DNA from: Gaertneriomyces semiglobifer
Taxonomy: Eukaryota; Chytridiomycota; Chytridiomycetes; Spizellomycetales; Spizellomycetaceae
Assembly (NCBI GenBank): GCA_025558075.1
Contig: JAHLKF010000005.1
Span: forward strand, 496,001-560,000
Direction of reading: 5' to 3'
Length of the DNA stretch: 64,000 bases
Under the pieces are notes generated by a model. The model saw nothing but the letters and a program-made list of their open reading frames with translations, was not told the origin of the DNA and searched no databases. Positions 34,439 to 45,632 of this stretch are shown here, one piece after another (the stretch's first letter is position 1; each line of letters begins with the position of its first letter). A program made the translations under genes and the position numbers.

Positions 34439-35569
34439 CTAGGCAGCCTTGTTTTCGTTCTTTCTGTCGAGTGGCGGTTTGATAACATAAATGTACACCA
34501 CGATAGCGATTACCCCAAGGAGAATGAGCACGCAAAGGCAAATCCACCATGCCTTCTTGCGAGAGCTCTTGCGGTAAGTGATCGCCTGTGTCATTTCTTT
34601 GTTACCATCTTCAATGTTGACGTGTGCAGTATCAACGTTCGTTTCTATGGCGTCGATAGTCTCTTGCTGCTGCTCCAACATGGCTTGCATATCCTGGAAT
34701 AGGTTGAACAGCTCGTTGATGCTCTGCTCAATGCGCTGAATCTCGACGTGTCGGTTTTGAACTTCAGCTAAAGCAGCGCGCTGAGATCCAATTCGAGAGG
34801 AGAGCAACTGTTGAGAAAATACGCTTCCACCGTTGGAATCCACCGCTTGCTCAACTTCCTCTCTGGTGGCATCTGGTCTAGCGATACGGATTTGACGCTC
34901 CATATTTTGACGATAACGTTGCTTGGATCGCTGTTGCACATCCTGATATTCGCGTGCAACGTCCATCAGTCTTTGCGCAAGGCCAGATTGCTGTTGTTGG
35001 CGAATATTTCTGTCAGCAGCTGGTGCGGTTTTGGTAGCCTTTGCCATAATTTTCAAAGAAGAGCGAAGCGATTGTATGAGATCGTTCGTCGCGTCTTGCT
35101 GTTCATCCAGCTGGCGAGTGATACCTAGCGGGGCAACACAGAGTGTCAGATACATCACAAAGGTAAGAATACTTTCTTGTTAGAAGCACCACTTACGTGC
35201 TTGCTCATCAGGACTGGTCGCTTGAAGTGCGCGGCGGTGCAATTCATCAATAGTTCTCACATCGGCTTGTATCCGTGCGATTCCTTGCTGGATTTGTTCA
35301 ACCTCCCCAAAAAACCTATCCATGTCCGAGCCGCCTCTCCCCCCTGACGGCGCGTAAGAGTTGCCGTAGCCGTTTCCAGAGCCACCTCCGACATACGTGT
35401 TCTGGCTGGAAGGATATCTGCTCATTTCCATGTTGTCGTTTGAGTACTGGCGACCATACAAGGAAGAGTTTGAACCGTAGGCTGAGCCGTTTCCGTTGCG
35501 TTGATCCATCCCTGGCGCACCCATTCTAGGGCCTCCATTACGGAGGTCAGCCGTGCGGTCGCGAGACAT
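34439..35569 (-). CDS. SSO1: Plasma-membrane t-SNARE, syntaxin/Sso1 family
   Basis: Qa-SNARE for exocytic fusion. Two exons (35569-35197 and 35124-34439; 72-nt intron, GTAAGT...CTAG) give 352 residues. The first 75 residues are a Gly/Asn/Ser/Tyr-rich disordered leader. The Habc domain begins at DMDRFFGEVEQIQQGIARI. The SNARE motif carries RHVEIQRIEQSINELFNLFQ with the zero-layer Gln expected in this repeat, then NVDTAHVNIEDGNKEM, a basic linker (RKSSRKKAW) and a C-terminal membrane helix (CLCVLILLGVIAIVVYIYV). A short KNENKAA tail follows the helix. The splice junction DEQARITRQLDEQQ reads through cleanly. Budding-yeast Sso1/2 and animal syntaxin 1 are the closest relatives. Confidence 0.93.
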
Positions 35570-35742
35570 GATGCTTGATTATGTGCGATATTTTTCAAAG
35601 GTGTAATGCCCGATTGAACCGGTAAGAGATCGTGCAACGATATGAAAGCCTCAGAAATAAAGCGTCCCTCTTGTTCTCTGTAATGGATTGTGTCGATGAC
35701 TGTGTGCTGGTGCCTTCTCCTAGCTGTTGACTCTACAGTATT

Positions 35743-35762
35743 TCTCTCTCTCTCTCTTTCTC
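35743..35762. repeat. CT microsatellite
   Basis: Pyrimidine tract of CT repeats in the syntaxin leader region; on the syntaxin sense strand it reads as GA repeats. Confidence 0.8.
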
Positions 35763-36060
35763 GTCCCCCCTCTAAGTTGCTCTGCGCTGCGGTCCTGCCA
35801 GATATCCTTGCGTCGCTGTCCTCTGCCTCTGCCCTTGCACCTCGCTGTCGTCGTCTGTCCTGTAAGCTACGCCTGTTATACGCTTTCTTCGCAAAAAGGT
35901 GTGCACTTTCGTTATTTGGAACTGGAGAAAGCGGCCACGCAGCGAGTGGGTGGCACAGTCACCGAACCACCGGAGATCCACGCGCCAAGTCACTGGCTGC
36001 CGCAGATTGCTTATGTAATACACGCGCGGTGAAATGCTTGTTTGGGCGCGCGCAGGCTCA

Positions 36061-36113
36061 TCGTCGTCAGTCGTCGGCGTTGTTGTCGTTGTCGTTGTCG
36101 TTATCGTCGTTGC
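36061..36113. repeat. TCGTTG-type simple repeat
   Basis: Imperfect array built from GTCGTT/GTCGTC units within the divergent promoter. Confidence 0.75.
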
Positions 36114-36930
36114 CGGGCTGACGAGGATGTGTATATGTATGCGGTGCGGATGAGTGTTCTGGACGCTGCCGCTCTACATGTATTGTACATCTAGCACAGC
36201 CAGCGCATCCATGTCCAGTACATCAGCCTGCCAAGCCTTTCATCGAGCGTATGGCATGTGCATGTACGGGATCATCTAATAATTATTGTGTTCAAGGAAC
36301 GCTCCCGCAGACGGACGGAGGCAGAGCGTAGGTTAAACCCGACCTCCTCACATGAGCATGGGCATGTATTCGTGTGTTGATGCCGCGAAACGAGTGATAC
36401 AATGAATATTGCGCTAATCTGTTGGGACACTGCTGGTACATCAGACTCTACAAAAACTATGCTTGCGCACTAATTAAAGAGTTGTTCACCTTAAAGGTGG
36501 TCGAGGACTTAGACGTGGCGGGGTGCAACAATTGGCTGGTCCCCATTCAGCATTTTGAGGAAATACTAGTCGCGTCTGGTAATGCCCACCAAGAGTTTGT
36601 TGACAGTAAGGTTGATTGACCGCAAACGAACATCCAGTCGCTTCAACGATGCCACTGGCCAGGCGAGTTCCATCCATCCATATAGCTAACGTTGACGACT
36701 GCCTTGAGTTCATATTGTCGGCATTGGCCCCGGACGCTTTCATCTTCATATCGATAAGGGATAATGGTTGCGTGTTCCTGGCGAGCCTTCACCGCTTTGA
36801 ATCCATCAATATCACAATTAGAAGCGGCCGCACAGACCCATAGCGAGCGATACTCAAGATCTTTCCTACAAAAGCAACGGATCACGGCCATCACAACGGA
36901 TCAGGATCGAAAAAGTATAAGAGGGGTACA

Positions 36931-39093
36931 ATGACGAACGCTTCATCGCAGCCTTCTAATGCGCGCCGGTCGTCGCTCATCGCTCAATTCTTTCGAGGTC
37001 ATGGAAGTGACTCTAGCGCAAGTAATCTGAATGCCTCAAGTGAGGCAGACTCAAAAACCGTACCGGTTAGGGTGAAAACGACCAGAGGTCGGAGCATTCC
37101 GGAATATCTGGCGGATTCTCCGATTGCGACACAGCTTGACAATGTGGAAAAAGAAGATTGGGGACGCAAACGACCGCTGTTTACTGCTTTGGAAGCTTCT
37201 TCGTTCGATCCATTGCAAGCCACGTCACCCAGAACAGATACTTCCTCTTCGACGGACATCAGTGTCACAAGTAATGCAACACAGAAACCCCGACTATTAC
37301 CATCACAGTGGAATGCAAAGGACAAGAGCCAATCGCTAGAGCTGTCTGGAGGATGTTTAAGAGTCACGTATACCGGTCCTGGGCAGACGGATGCACATGC
37401 TGCCGCTGTTCGGGCGGATCAACCTATACCACCGCAATGCGGTTTATACTATTACGAGGTCACGGTGATCAGCAAAGGGAGAGATGGGTTAGTTCCGTTT
37501 TTGCTTCGACTTGGGTGCTGTTAGTCACACGAAAGGCAAGCTAATTATGCATTCTCTGATCAGATATATAGGAATCGGTATATGTGCACCAAATGTTCCG
37601 TTGAATCGCTTGCCAGGTAAGTGATTGTTCGGAAAGACAGTAACCGTGCCCTGACTCATCTATAGCATTTCAGGCTGGGAGGATAATTCATATGGCTATC
37701 ATGGGGATGATGGTTGCTCCTTCTGCTGCTCTGGTACAGGCGAAGCATATGGACCTGTGTTTACAACTGGAGACGTCATTGGATGCATGGTAAACTTCCA
37801 AAACAAGAGCGTGTCCTTCACAAAAAACGGTGTCTATCTTGGTGTCGCATTCAAAAACCTGGCTGACAGTGCGCGCGCCAGTGGGCTTTTCCCATCCATC
37901 GGGCTCAGAACTCCTGGAGAAATCGTCGAGGCCAATTTTGGTCAACATCGGTTTAAATTTGATATTGAGCATTATTACAAGGTGCGTAGTAATTCTTTAT
38001 ACGCCGGTTGTCCCGTGCCTCGTTTTGCCATGAACATCGAATTAAGCTGCGTAGTAGGAGGAGAAGGCAAAGTTATGGCAAGCAATCAATTCTTCTCCGC
38101 TGCCGCCATTATGGGTGGCGGGAACGACTCCGGATGATGCATCCACCTCCAGCGATGATAAAAGCCCTGAGCATATTGCCGGTATCAACGAGCTGATACT
38201 TTCGTATCTAACGTATCATGGTTACTCGCAAACGGCAACAAGCTTTCATCGTAGCACGATTATCGGCAATAAAGAAAGCGACGACGATAGAATGGATGCC
38301 AGCTCTACAGGCACATTTAGCGAGGATGATATGAAGCGAAGACAAGGTGCGTCCAGTATTAAGTCTCTGCAGTTAGTTAACCGTGGGTGGCTTGGCTAAC
38401 TGACCTGAAAACGACAGCCATACGGGATCATATTCTTGAAGGAGATATCGATGCGGCAGTGTTAAAAATCAATGAATGGTATCCGGAGTTACTCCAAACC
38501 AGCCGGCATCTTGACTTCAAGCTTAGGTGCCTGAAATTCACCGAGATTGTACGAAGCACGGCCTCTTCGCGGGATGCGATGGACGTTGATAACTCAGGCT
38601 CAGGTGCCACCGATGCGTCTCCGCCGCCGGAATGGCTGCAAAACGTAGTGAGCTTTGGGCAAGAAATGCAACGGGAATTCGGGTTTGTTGAACGCGACGA
38701 GGTTCGCGAAGCACTCATTGTAGGGTTCAGCACTTAGGCGTGAAATTCGAAAGAAATTGCTAATTGCTCATTCCCTTGCAGGAGGCGTACTCTCTGGTAG
38801 CGTATCCGGACCCGTTCAATAGCCCCGTCTCATACTTGTTGGACACATCAAACCGCCAACTGATCGTAGATGCCGTTAATAGTGCCATATTAGGTATGTG
38901 ATACTTTCTGTCAATTGCGGAACGTTCTGATGACAGTACTCATCGATTTCTGACGATAGTTTGTCAAAACCACCCGCCAGTGCCAGCGGTGGAAATGGCC
39001 TGCAAGCAGGCTGCGGTGGTGATCAACGAATTGGTTAATATTGGGAACGGAGGAGCATCATTATTAAACGTCGAAAAAGACTGCTTAATGTAG
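36931..39093 (+). CDS. GID1: RanBPM/Gid1 (Vid30) scaffold of the GID/CTLH ubiquitin ligase
   Basis: A SPRY-LisH-CTLH-CRA protein of about 600 residues. After a Ser-rich leader comes the SPRY domain: [65 protein letters not shown], and [20 protein letters not shown]. An exon with [13 protein letters not shown] leads into LisH ([19 protein letters not shown]), a Ser/Asp-rich spacer, and CTLH ([20 protein letters not shown]). The CRA segment ([20 protein letters not shown] and [19 protein letters not shown]) ends near the stop at 39091-39093. Eight exons give one frame. In yeast this subunit organises the complex that degrades gluconeogenic enzymes; RanBP9/10 are the animal counterparts. Confidence 0.93.
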
Positions 39094-39204
39094 TTTCTAA
39101 CGGTGTAAACAGAATTCTTGACATGCCTCAAGGCATCTTAAGCAAGTTCCAGTGACGCTTGTAAACAGATGCTCTCGGCTCTTTGGTGCCGGCAACTCCG
39201 CGGA

Positions 39205-39216
39205 TAGGGTTAGGGT
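39205..39216. promoter_or_regulatory. Telomere-repeat-like box upstream of CMTR1
   Basis: TAGGGTTAGGGT, 84-95 bp upstream of the CMTR1 start codon, in the 206-bp gap after the GID1 gene. Confidence 0.5.
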
Positions 39217-39299
39217 CGCACTGGACCTCGCAAAGCGCATTTTCTCCTTCGCGAAAGTGTCGAATCGCACTTCAGATTCACCAGACGACGCAGACGGGA

Positions 39300-40968
39300 A
39301 TGACGATGCACTCCAAAGCTGATCACGATATCTACATGAAAGATCCCGAATACCAGAGAACACCGTTGGTGTCGCCCCATCCGCCGCCGCGGCTGACACC
39401 ACCAAGACACTTTAACGACCGTAGCCGTCAACAGCAGCGTCCCGCACAGCCTATGCCACATGGTAACCGTCCGCAGCCTCAGCTGTTCAGAACCGACAAG
39501 AGAGTACCCGAATCGCAAGATGTGCGATGGCTCGCTCATGGCACCGAGGACGACGCGTCGTGGCGGGATCATCTGACAATTGGAGTCGAGAAGGTGAACT
39601 CTTTGCAAACCACTCGCATTGAATCAACATGGTGATAATGACCCTCCTTTAGGTCAGGGAACCAGATTATGATACCTTTTGCGACAAGGACGTTGCCGAC
39701 ACTCTTGTTTTGGCAAAGGCCAAGTTGGGTCAACTATCGCCGCAGAAATTACATCATGCGCGAAGCATGTCAAATCCGTACGAGCTCATTGGCAAATCCG
39801 TTTTTGTCAATCGATCGGCAGTTAAAATGGCCGAGTTGGACTCTTTATGTGAACTTTCGGACGCTTACAAGCGAACAGGAGGGCCTTACTTGCGTTTCGC
39901 CGATATATGCTCCGGACCGGGAGGTTTTACGGAATACCTCCTCTGGCGCATGAATACACGAAAGCTTGAAGGAAGAGGTTGGGGCTTGACATTGAAGGGA
40001 GACCAGGATTTCGCTCTCGATGCCATGAATCCCAGCATTCTGGCAAAGCAGTTGTTCAAACCGTATTACGGCGAGGATGGGACGGGCAATATATACAAAA
40101 ACGATACAATTCAAGGCTTTGCTACCCTTGTAAAATCTGAAACGGACGGGCAAGGCGTGGATCTCGTAATGGCGGATGGCGGCTTTTGCGTTACCGGCGA
40201 CGAGGTGCATCAAGAGGAACACTCTCAGCAGCTGGCACTGTGCCAAGTTGCTACTGCGCTGGCAATCCTTCGACCGAATGGTGATCTTGTTCTGAAGGTA
40301 TTCGACTTGTTCACGCCGTTTATGGCCGAGCTAGTGTACATCTTGTACCGGTGTTTTGAGAAGATCACCCTGTTGAAACCCTTCACCAGCCGCCCCGCGA
40401 ATGCAGAACGGTATCTCATTGCTCGTGGTATGCAGAGAGAGTCCATTGATCGTGTGTTAGAGCACCTGTACAGTGTCAACGCGCGCATCAATAGCCTAAA
40501 ACCCGCCGAAGTTGCCTCGCGACCACTTGTTTCCAGCCATTTGGACCACCAACCGGGGTTTCAACCCCACGAATCGAAGATACATTTTGGCGTGGAAGAA
40601 GTGTCGCATGTGCTGGATGTAGACGCTGTCCTGCGAGATGATCGGTTCATGAGCTACTACAAGATGGCCAACATGAAGTACGCCACTGCGATGCTGTTTT
40701 GTACGTGCGCACTTATGGAAGCTAACTTTGACGTTATAGGTCGGCTATACGTCAGACGGAAGCACTGGAAGAACTACTAGCTTACGCCGCTAATGTTAAC
40801 ATGCCTGGATACAACCAAGAAGACGTCAGTTATAGGTGTTTACATGAATGGAGATTGCCCACGCCTGCACCGCAACAAGATCGCGGCGATCGGACCAGGT
40901 CGCGTCCTTCTGACAATGGTTATCGGGGTTCAAATGGTCATTCCGGCTACCATCGTCACAGGAGATGA
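39300..40968 (+). CDS. CMTR1: Cap-specific mRNA (nucleoside-2'-O-)-methyltransferase 1-like
   Basis: FtsJ-type methyltransferase that makes the cap-1 2'-O-methyl mark in the nucleus. The ATG at 39300 starts a Pro/Arg-rich N-terminus; a GTGAAC...TTAG intron joins VEK to VREPDYDTFCDKD. The core shows SVFVNRSAVKMAELD with the first catalytic Lys, FADICSGPGGFTEYLLWRM for AdoMet, VDLVMADGGF with the Asp, LVLKVFDLFTPFMAELVY with the second Lys, and KPFTSRPANAERYLIARG with the Glu. A last intron (GTGCGC...ATAG) joins LFC to TSAIRQTEALEELLAYAANV, and the C-terminus has CLHEWRLPTP and an Arg/Ser/Gly tail. Total is about 490 residues. It lacks the G-patch and WW domains of human CMTR1. A telomere-repeat-like box is 85-95 bp upstream of the ATG, and the gene is tandem to GID1. 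Confidence 0.92.
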
Positions 40969-41062
40969 GCTTTTCGCCGGCAGTTGATGTGCACATCGTT
41001 CGCTCTGTATGTTCAGCTGTGTACTCGACCAATGCTCATTCAACTATTGCAAATCGGTTGAA

Positions 41063-42652
41063 TCAGAGGACGCATTTCCGCTGGCCCGGCTCAAACGTAG
41101 CCTCGAAAACACGACCGGCTTCTTCAATCATATCAGTTGTAACCATTGATCGGCCATGCTTTGCAAATGCCGCATGGGAGCAGCTGCGTGTTGTTAAGGC
41201 CGCCGCCCAACTCGTGATCAGGGGCAGTCGCGCTTGAAAATCCTTATCAAGCACTCTTGATGTGGAATGACTGACAACGAATATTTCATCAGTCACGTTG
41301 CATAGAGCATTGCACCCCGTAACGCTACTTACTCCCACGCTTGAGCTTCGTAACTCTTACCCCACGCGAGGAAGGTGGCGCACGCTCCGGAAAGAAGATC
41401 ACCTTGACCACCGCATCTACGAGGACTTCCTTCTGCATCGCATTCTACCGCTGTTGTAAAGTGTAAATGCTGAGAAATAAAAGAGTTATCTAAATGACTG
41501 CCCTTACTGTCTTTGCCGTTCGAGATCACGTCGCATTGTCCTTTCTGAAGGATCGTGACATTGCCTAGGGCTTCGCTCAATTGGCGAGCCAGGCGCTTGC
41601 CATCTCCATCTGCCGAGATACCCTGCACCGTCTCAGCAATGCCAAATATGGGCAACATTATATTGAAAAATACGTACTACTGCGTCGCATAAGCGTTTAA
41701 ACTCGTTCACGTTGGGTGTCAACACCGTCAAAGGGTACCCTTTGATCAGCTCCGGGCATTTCTGTATGAGAAAGAGGCCATCCTTTTGCACGGATAGGAT
41801 TCATCAGCTTGCAATGAGGAACGCTGAGCAAAACATATCCGTACCGCGTCAATTACAAGTGGCATGCCTTTCTCACGCGCCTTTTCAATGATACGTTTGG
41901 TTGATTCCAGCATTACTTCATCTCTGGACAAGCCGGGACCAATAACCAGAACATGTAGACGTGGAAACATGTCGGTCACTCGCTTTACGATGGCATCAAT
42001 CTCATTGTTGAAGCGGTGTTTGTCGTTTGGGTCCAGCCCGATGGAACTTTCGAGTTAGAGGTGTCAATGAAACCCACGTAACATAAAAAGTTGGTTTTCA
42101 GCGCTTGACATACCTTGTATTACGCAAGTAAGGGTGAACCATCAACTCTGGTGAGTAGGACTATTCAAGAGAAAATGAAATGTCAGGCAAGCTCGTCCAA
42201 AAGTTTGAAGATGATGAACGGTTCGCACCTTGATGACTGGGCCGGCGTTCTTCTCGCAAAACACATGACTAAGGTCTGCTCCCTGTTAGGTCAATGAACA
42301 TTTGACGTGCTTCATTGAACGAGAAGAAGTGGCAACATTTGCTGTCGACCTACCAGTTTGAGGGCAGAGATTGCTGCAAAGAAAGGTGCACCCGTGTAGC
42401 TACATATACAAAATTTTAGAAGTTCATTCGCATCTGGCAAGGCATAGTAGATAGCGTACTCCTCACTTCCTCCGATGACAGCAATACGACCTAAATTCCA
42501 GACGAAAGCGGCACTGGGTTACTGAACTGCGGCTTCATGATCCACGGCAAAAAGCAATGCTAGCTACCTGCTTGGCCTTTATGCAGCTTCCCCGTCAAAG
42601 GCGGGATGATCTTTTGGAACGTCTCCAATAGTTGTTTCGAAGAGAGACTCAT
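41063..42652 (-). CDS. NAXD: ATP-dependent (S)-NAD(P)H-hydrate dehydratase
   Basis: Repairs NADH and NADPH that have been hydrated, using ATP (ribokinase-like fold). The ATG at 42652 gives MSLSSKQLLETFQKIIPPLT, followed by RIAVIGGSEEY and the block CSYTGAPFFAAISALK. ADLSHVFCEKNAGPVIK, LVIGPGLSRDEVM and LVIDADGLFLI follow, the last across an intron. LTPNVNEFKRLC and, near the end, GGQGDLLSGACATFLAW (catalytic Gly-x-Gly-Asp) complete the core. The C-terminus is EAGRVFEATFEP. The exon reading breaks into eight or nine pieces with introns of 45-75 nt; I have not fixed each boundary. Length is about 350 residues. The start lies 123 bp from that of the divergent RMC1 gene. Confidence 0.88.
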
Positions 42653-42775
42653 CGTCGCTGCTGTCGCTGTCAAAACGCCGTGGATCTGACGAGCGACGTT
42701 CACGCGTTAGTTTCTGACATACTTTCCATTGACAGCGGTTTGAGGATTGTGCATGGCGGAAGGGCTCCCAAGCGA
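42653..42775. promoter_or_regulatory. Compact bidirectional promoter between NAXD and RMC1
   Basis: Only 123 bp separate the two start codons. Both genes must be driven from this stretch or from sequence inside each other's first exons. No TATA box is visible. Confidence 0.45.
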
Positions 42776-45581
42776 ATGATCGACGAAACTCTGGGTAGAG
42801 GGCATACTGAGGTCGAGAGCAACCAATGCAATGAAGAGCCCTCGCCGCATATCTTTCTAAGTCCAGTGTGCCGTTTCGAACCTGCTACAGATGTGACTTC
42901 GGTATTTTGGGATAACAGCCAAAAATTGGTGACAGTCGTTCGAAATGATGAAGAGATAGAAGTGGTGGGGGCAGACGGCCGGAAATCAAACCATTTCAGG
43001 TAAAAGGTTCTCCTAGCGCCCAAACCAAGACAGCGCTCGCTAATACGGAAGGCCCACCAGAATCAATCGCGAAGGACCTCTACGAGACGTGAAGGTCTCT
43101 CCCGAAGGATCCGTCATTGCAGTTTTGCGATCACCCAAGAGATTGGTATGGAGCTAGCATTGGAGTGACGCTTAGAGCAATTGTGGTTGCTGATGCGTGA
43201 AAGGACAGGAGCTCATGAGGTTGACGAGCACTGAATTTTGCCTATCATGCTTTCAAGAAATAGAATACGATGAAAGATCGTCGGACGCAATTTTAGGCTT
43301 TGAGTGGATCTACCCAGGAGAATTGTTGGTGATTACGGGTACAGGTTGCTATGCTTACAAGGTTCTGCTGGCGAGCCACTTCACAAGAGTATTTGCGCTG
43401 ACACTGACGAATCTAATCAGTTTAGTTCCAGCCATCGCAAGTTCCTGCGCGGAAATAAGAGCAAAAGCATGAGAGTCAATTGGTATAGCTACTGGGTAAG
43501 CCGCTTGTTGTCAGGTTCAACTGAATAACTTTGCTCACATTGCACGACAGGCTGAATATCGCCTAGTGCTAACAAGTGTAGGAGCAACCACTATCAACCT
43601 GTACCAGGTCAAAACTGACGGCTGCCTGGAATCTCTTGGTTTGCTCAACGTTGGACTTGATGCATCCACCGCAGTCACGACGATGGTTCAATCATTGACC
43701 CGGAATCAAGTCTTTCTCATCGAAGCGTACGCTGTGACTCTTGAGCTTTTTCCCACTCACTGATTCTCACTGACGCACTGCTTTCCACGGGCTCGCTGAG
43801 CAGTTATGGAAATTTGTACTGTGCGGCGGTTCAGCCAGACATTCAGCGCGAGTGCATACTACTCCATCACTTGGGAAAATCCCGCACGATCACATTGCAA
43901 CTTCCTCGGCCAGGCTCCTACGCTATTGCCGTCTCGGACAATCTCATCATTGCGATTGATGCATCATCGGATGTAAGTAAGGGAATCGCTTCTGATGTCA
44001 GTACTGGAAGGTTAACCCACCCATTCGTCCAACTTGACAGGCTACGGTGATATTCGATATCGCACAGGCTGACGATGAACCAATCTTGCCTCTGAGTCCG
44101 AGTAAGCGGCTCACGGGTGCCAATGAACTTCTTGCAAGCAGTCACACAGGTTTTGGCCTTTGCTCTCAATACCAACATTACGGGCACGCTGACATGTATG
44201 CACGTAGATTCTCCCGCCAACCCTATATGGATACCTTGCTTGCCGTCTCAAATTCTTGCGCTAGGCAGAGGTGCGCTGTATGATGTGTCTCTCAACATGG
44301 AGGCTATCATCAAAGACATGCGAGCCTGTCAGGACGATGTTCGCGTTTGCGATTTCTTGCTTTGCAGAAAAGACGGCGAAACGTCTGCACTGATCATGGA
44401 GCTTTTGCGTGATTTATTAACGTCAAGCGCCGACGTCATCACTTTGCGGACGATATTTCGGAAACTCTGTTCGGTAGATCACAATCAAGTGATGGAGCGG
44501 TGAGTGCGCAATGGAGATTCAGACAGCTGCATGCATTGAGCATGACCAAACTCTATTGACCGCTAGCCCGTGGCCATTACCGGATACCTCATCGGAAGCC
44601 ATCCTGGCTCAAGTGAATATTGACGGTGCGCACGGAATGCAACATTCGCAGTCGGGGGCATCTTTGGCCAGTCTGGCCAGCCGCAAGTCCGAGCGTACAC
44701 AAGGTAGTTCAATTGAGACAGTTTCACTTATCTTCGCCTTGTACCAATTTGTGGCCGGTCGCTAGGCTCGTACCGAAGCTCGGGAGCTTCGTCTGACAGA
44801 CGGCGAGACGTTGGCCTTGCACGTCGCGCTCATCCCTTGTTTGAACAAGAACAAATGTACACCGATGTATTCATCGTCGTTGCCGATCATAGGGTATGTG
44901 GACAGAAGCATTGCAAGCAGGCAGGCATACGTGTTGACTCATCTGTCTCTCCCACGCCAGTCTTGCTCACCGCCCTATTTGGCCGCTTGCCTTCTGGAGT
45001 ACATCACAACGGTGCTGGCCTTCGAACCAGTTCAGCCATACATGACGGAGCTGCTGGCAGATCTCCTTGTCCGCGGCAAATGTTTCGCAGTCTTGCACCA
45101 ATATGTGTTATGCAATATTGTGGAAGATTCACTGCCGGTAGCGCGGATATTGGCTGGCGCTAAAGAAGAGTATTCGCCGTTCGGCCAGATCGCCCTTGAT
45201 ATGCTGAAACGATTACATGCCAACGAAGAAGTTATTGAGATGTTACTAGGACAAGGCATGGTACGTGAGAGCTGGGATATAACCCATCGCCACTGCCTGA
45301 TGGTTGACTTTCGCCTTTTTCACATCCAGATTCTGGACGCCGTCAGATTTGCGATCAGCCGGGACTGCTTGCGCGTATCAATGGTACCTACCTTGTTGGA
45401 AGCTGCATTGACATCACTGGACAAGACGCTGTATTTGAATGTGTTCAAGTGCCTAGAGGAACTCGGCTTCATCGGATTTGAGCTCGACCAGCACCACGTC
45501 CATCCTGCGACCAACCGTTACGTTTCCGTGTACCGCGAGATGTGGGGCGAAATAGTAGATTTAGAAATTGTTGAACTGTAA
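42776..45581 (+). CDS. RMC1: RMC1/Mic1-domain protein (regulator of MON1-CCZ1)
   Basis: In animals RMC1 (C18orf8, Bulli) is the third subunit of the Mon1-Ccz1 exchange factor that activates Rab7 on late endosomes. A WD-like N-terminal half contains FEPATDVTSVFWDNSQKLVT and EEIEVVGADG, with ILGFEWIYPGELLVITGTG and QPDIQRECILLHHLGKS further on. The C-terminal Mic1 domain is the clearest part: YVLTHLSLPRQS, YLAACLLEYITTVLAFEPVQ, FAVLHQYVLCNIVEDSLPVA and FGQIALDMLKRLHANEEVIE. The stop is at 45579-45581. I estimate ten exons and about 750 residues. The ATG at 42776 is the first in frame; the frame is open further upstream. Budding and fission yeasts appear to lack this subunit, so its presence fits an early-diverging fungus. 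Confidence 0.85.
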
Positions 45582-45632
45582 CCCAAAATATATTCAAACT
45601 GTACAAAATTACAACGGACACTGTGACAACAA

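Larger units (their letters stand above)
35570..36930. promoter_or_regulatory. Divergent promoter between syntaxin and GID1/RanBPM genes
   Basis: About 1.36 kb. It holds a CT tract (35743-35762), a TCGTTG-type hexanucleotide array (36061-36113) and scattered short ORFs, none of which looks conserved. The stretch 36420-36900 has open frames on both strands (about 65-87 codons) without a recognisable product. Confidence 0.4.
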
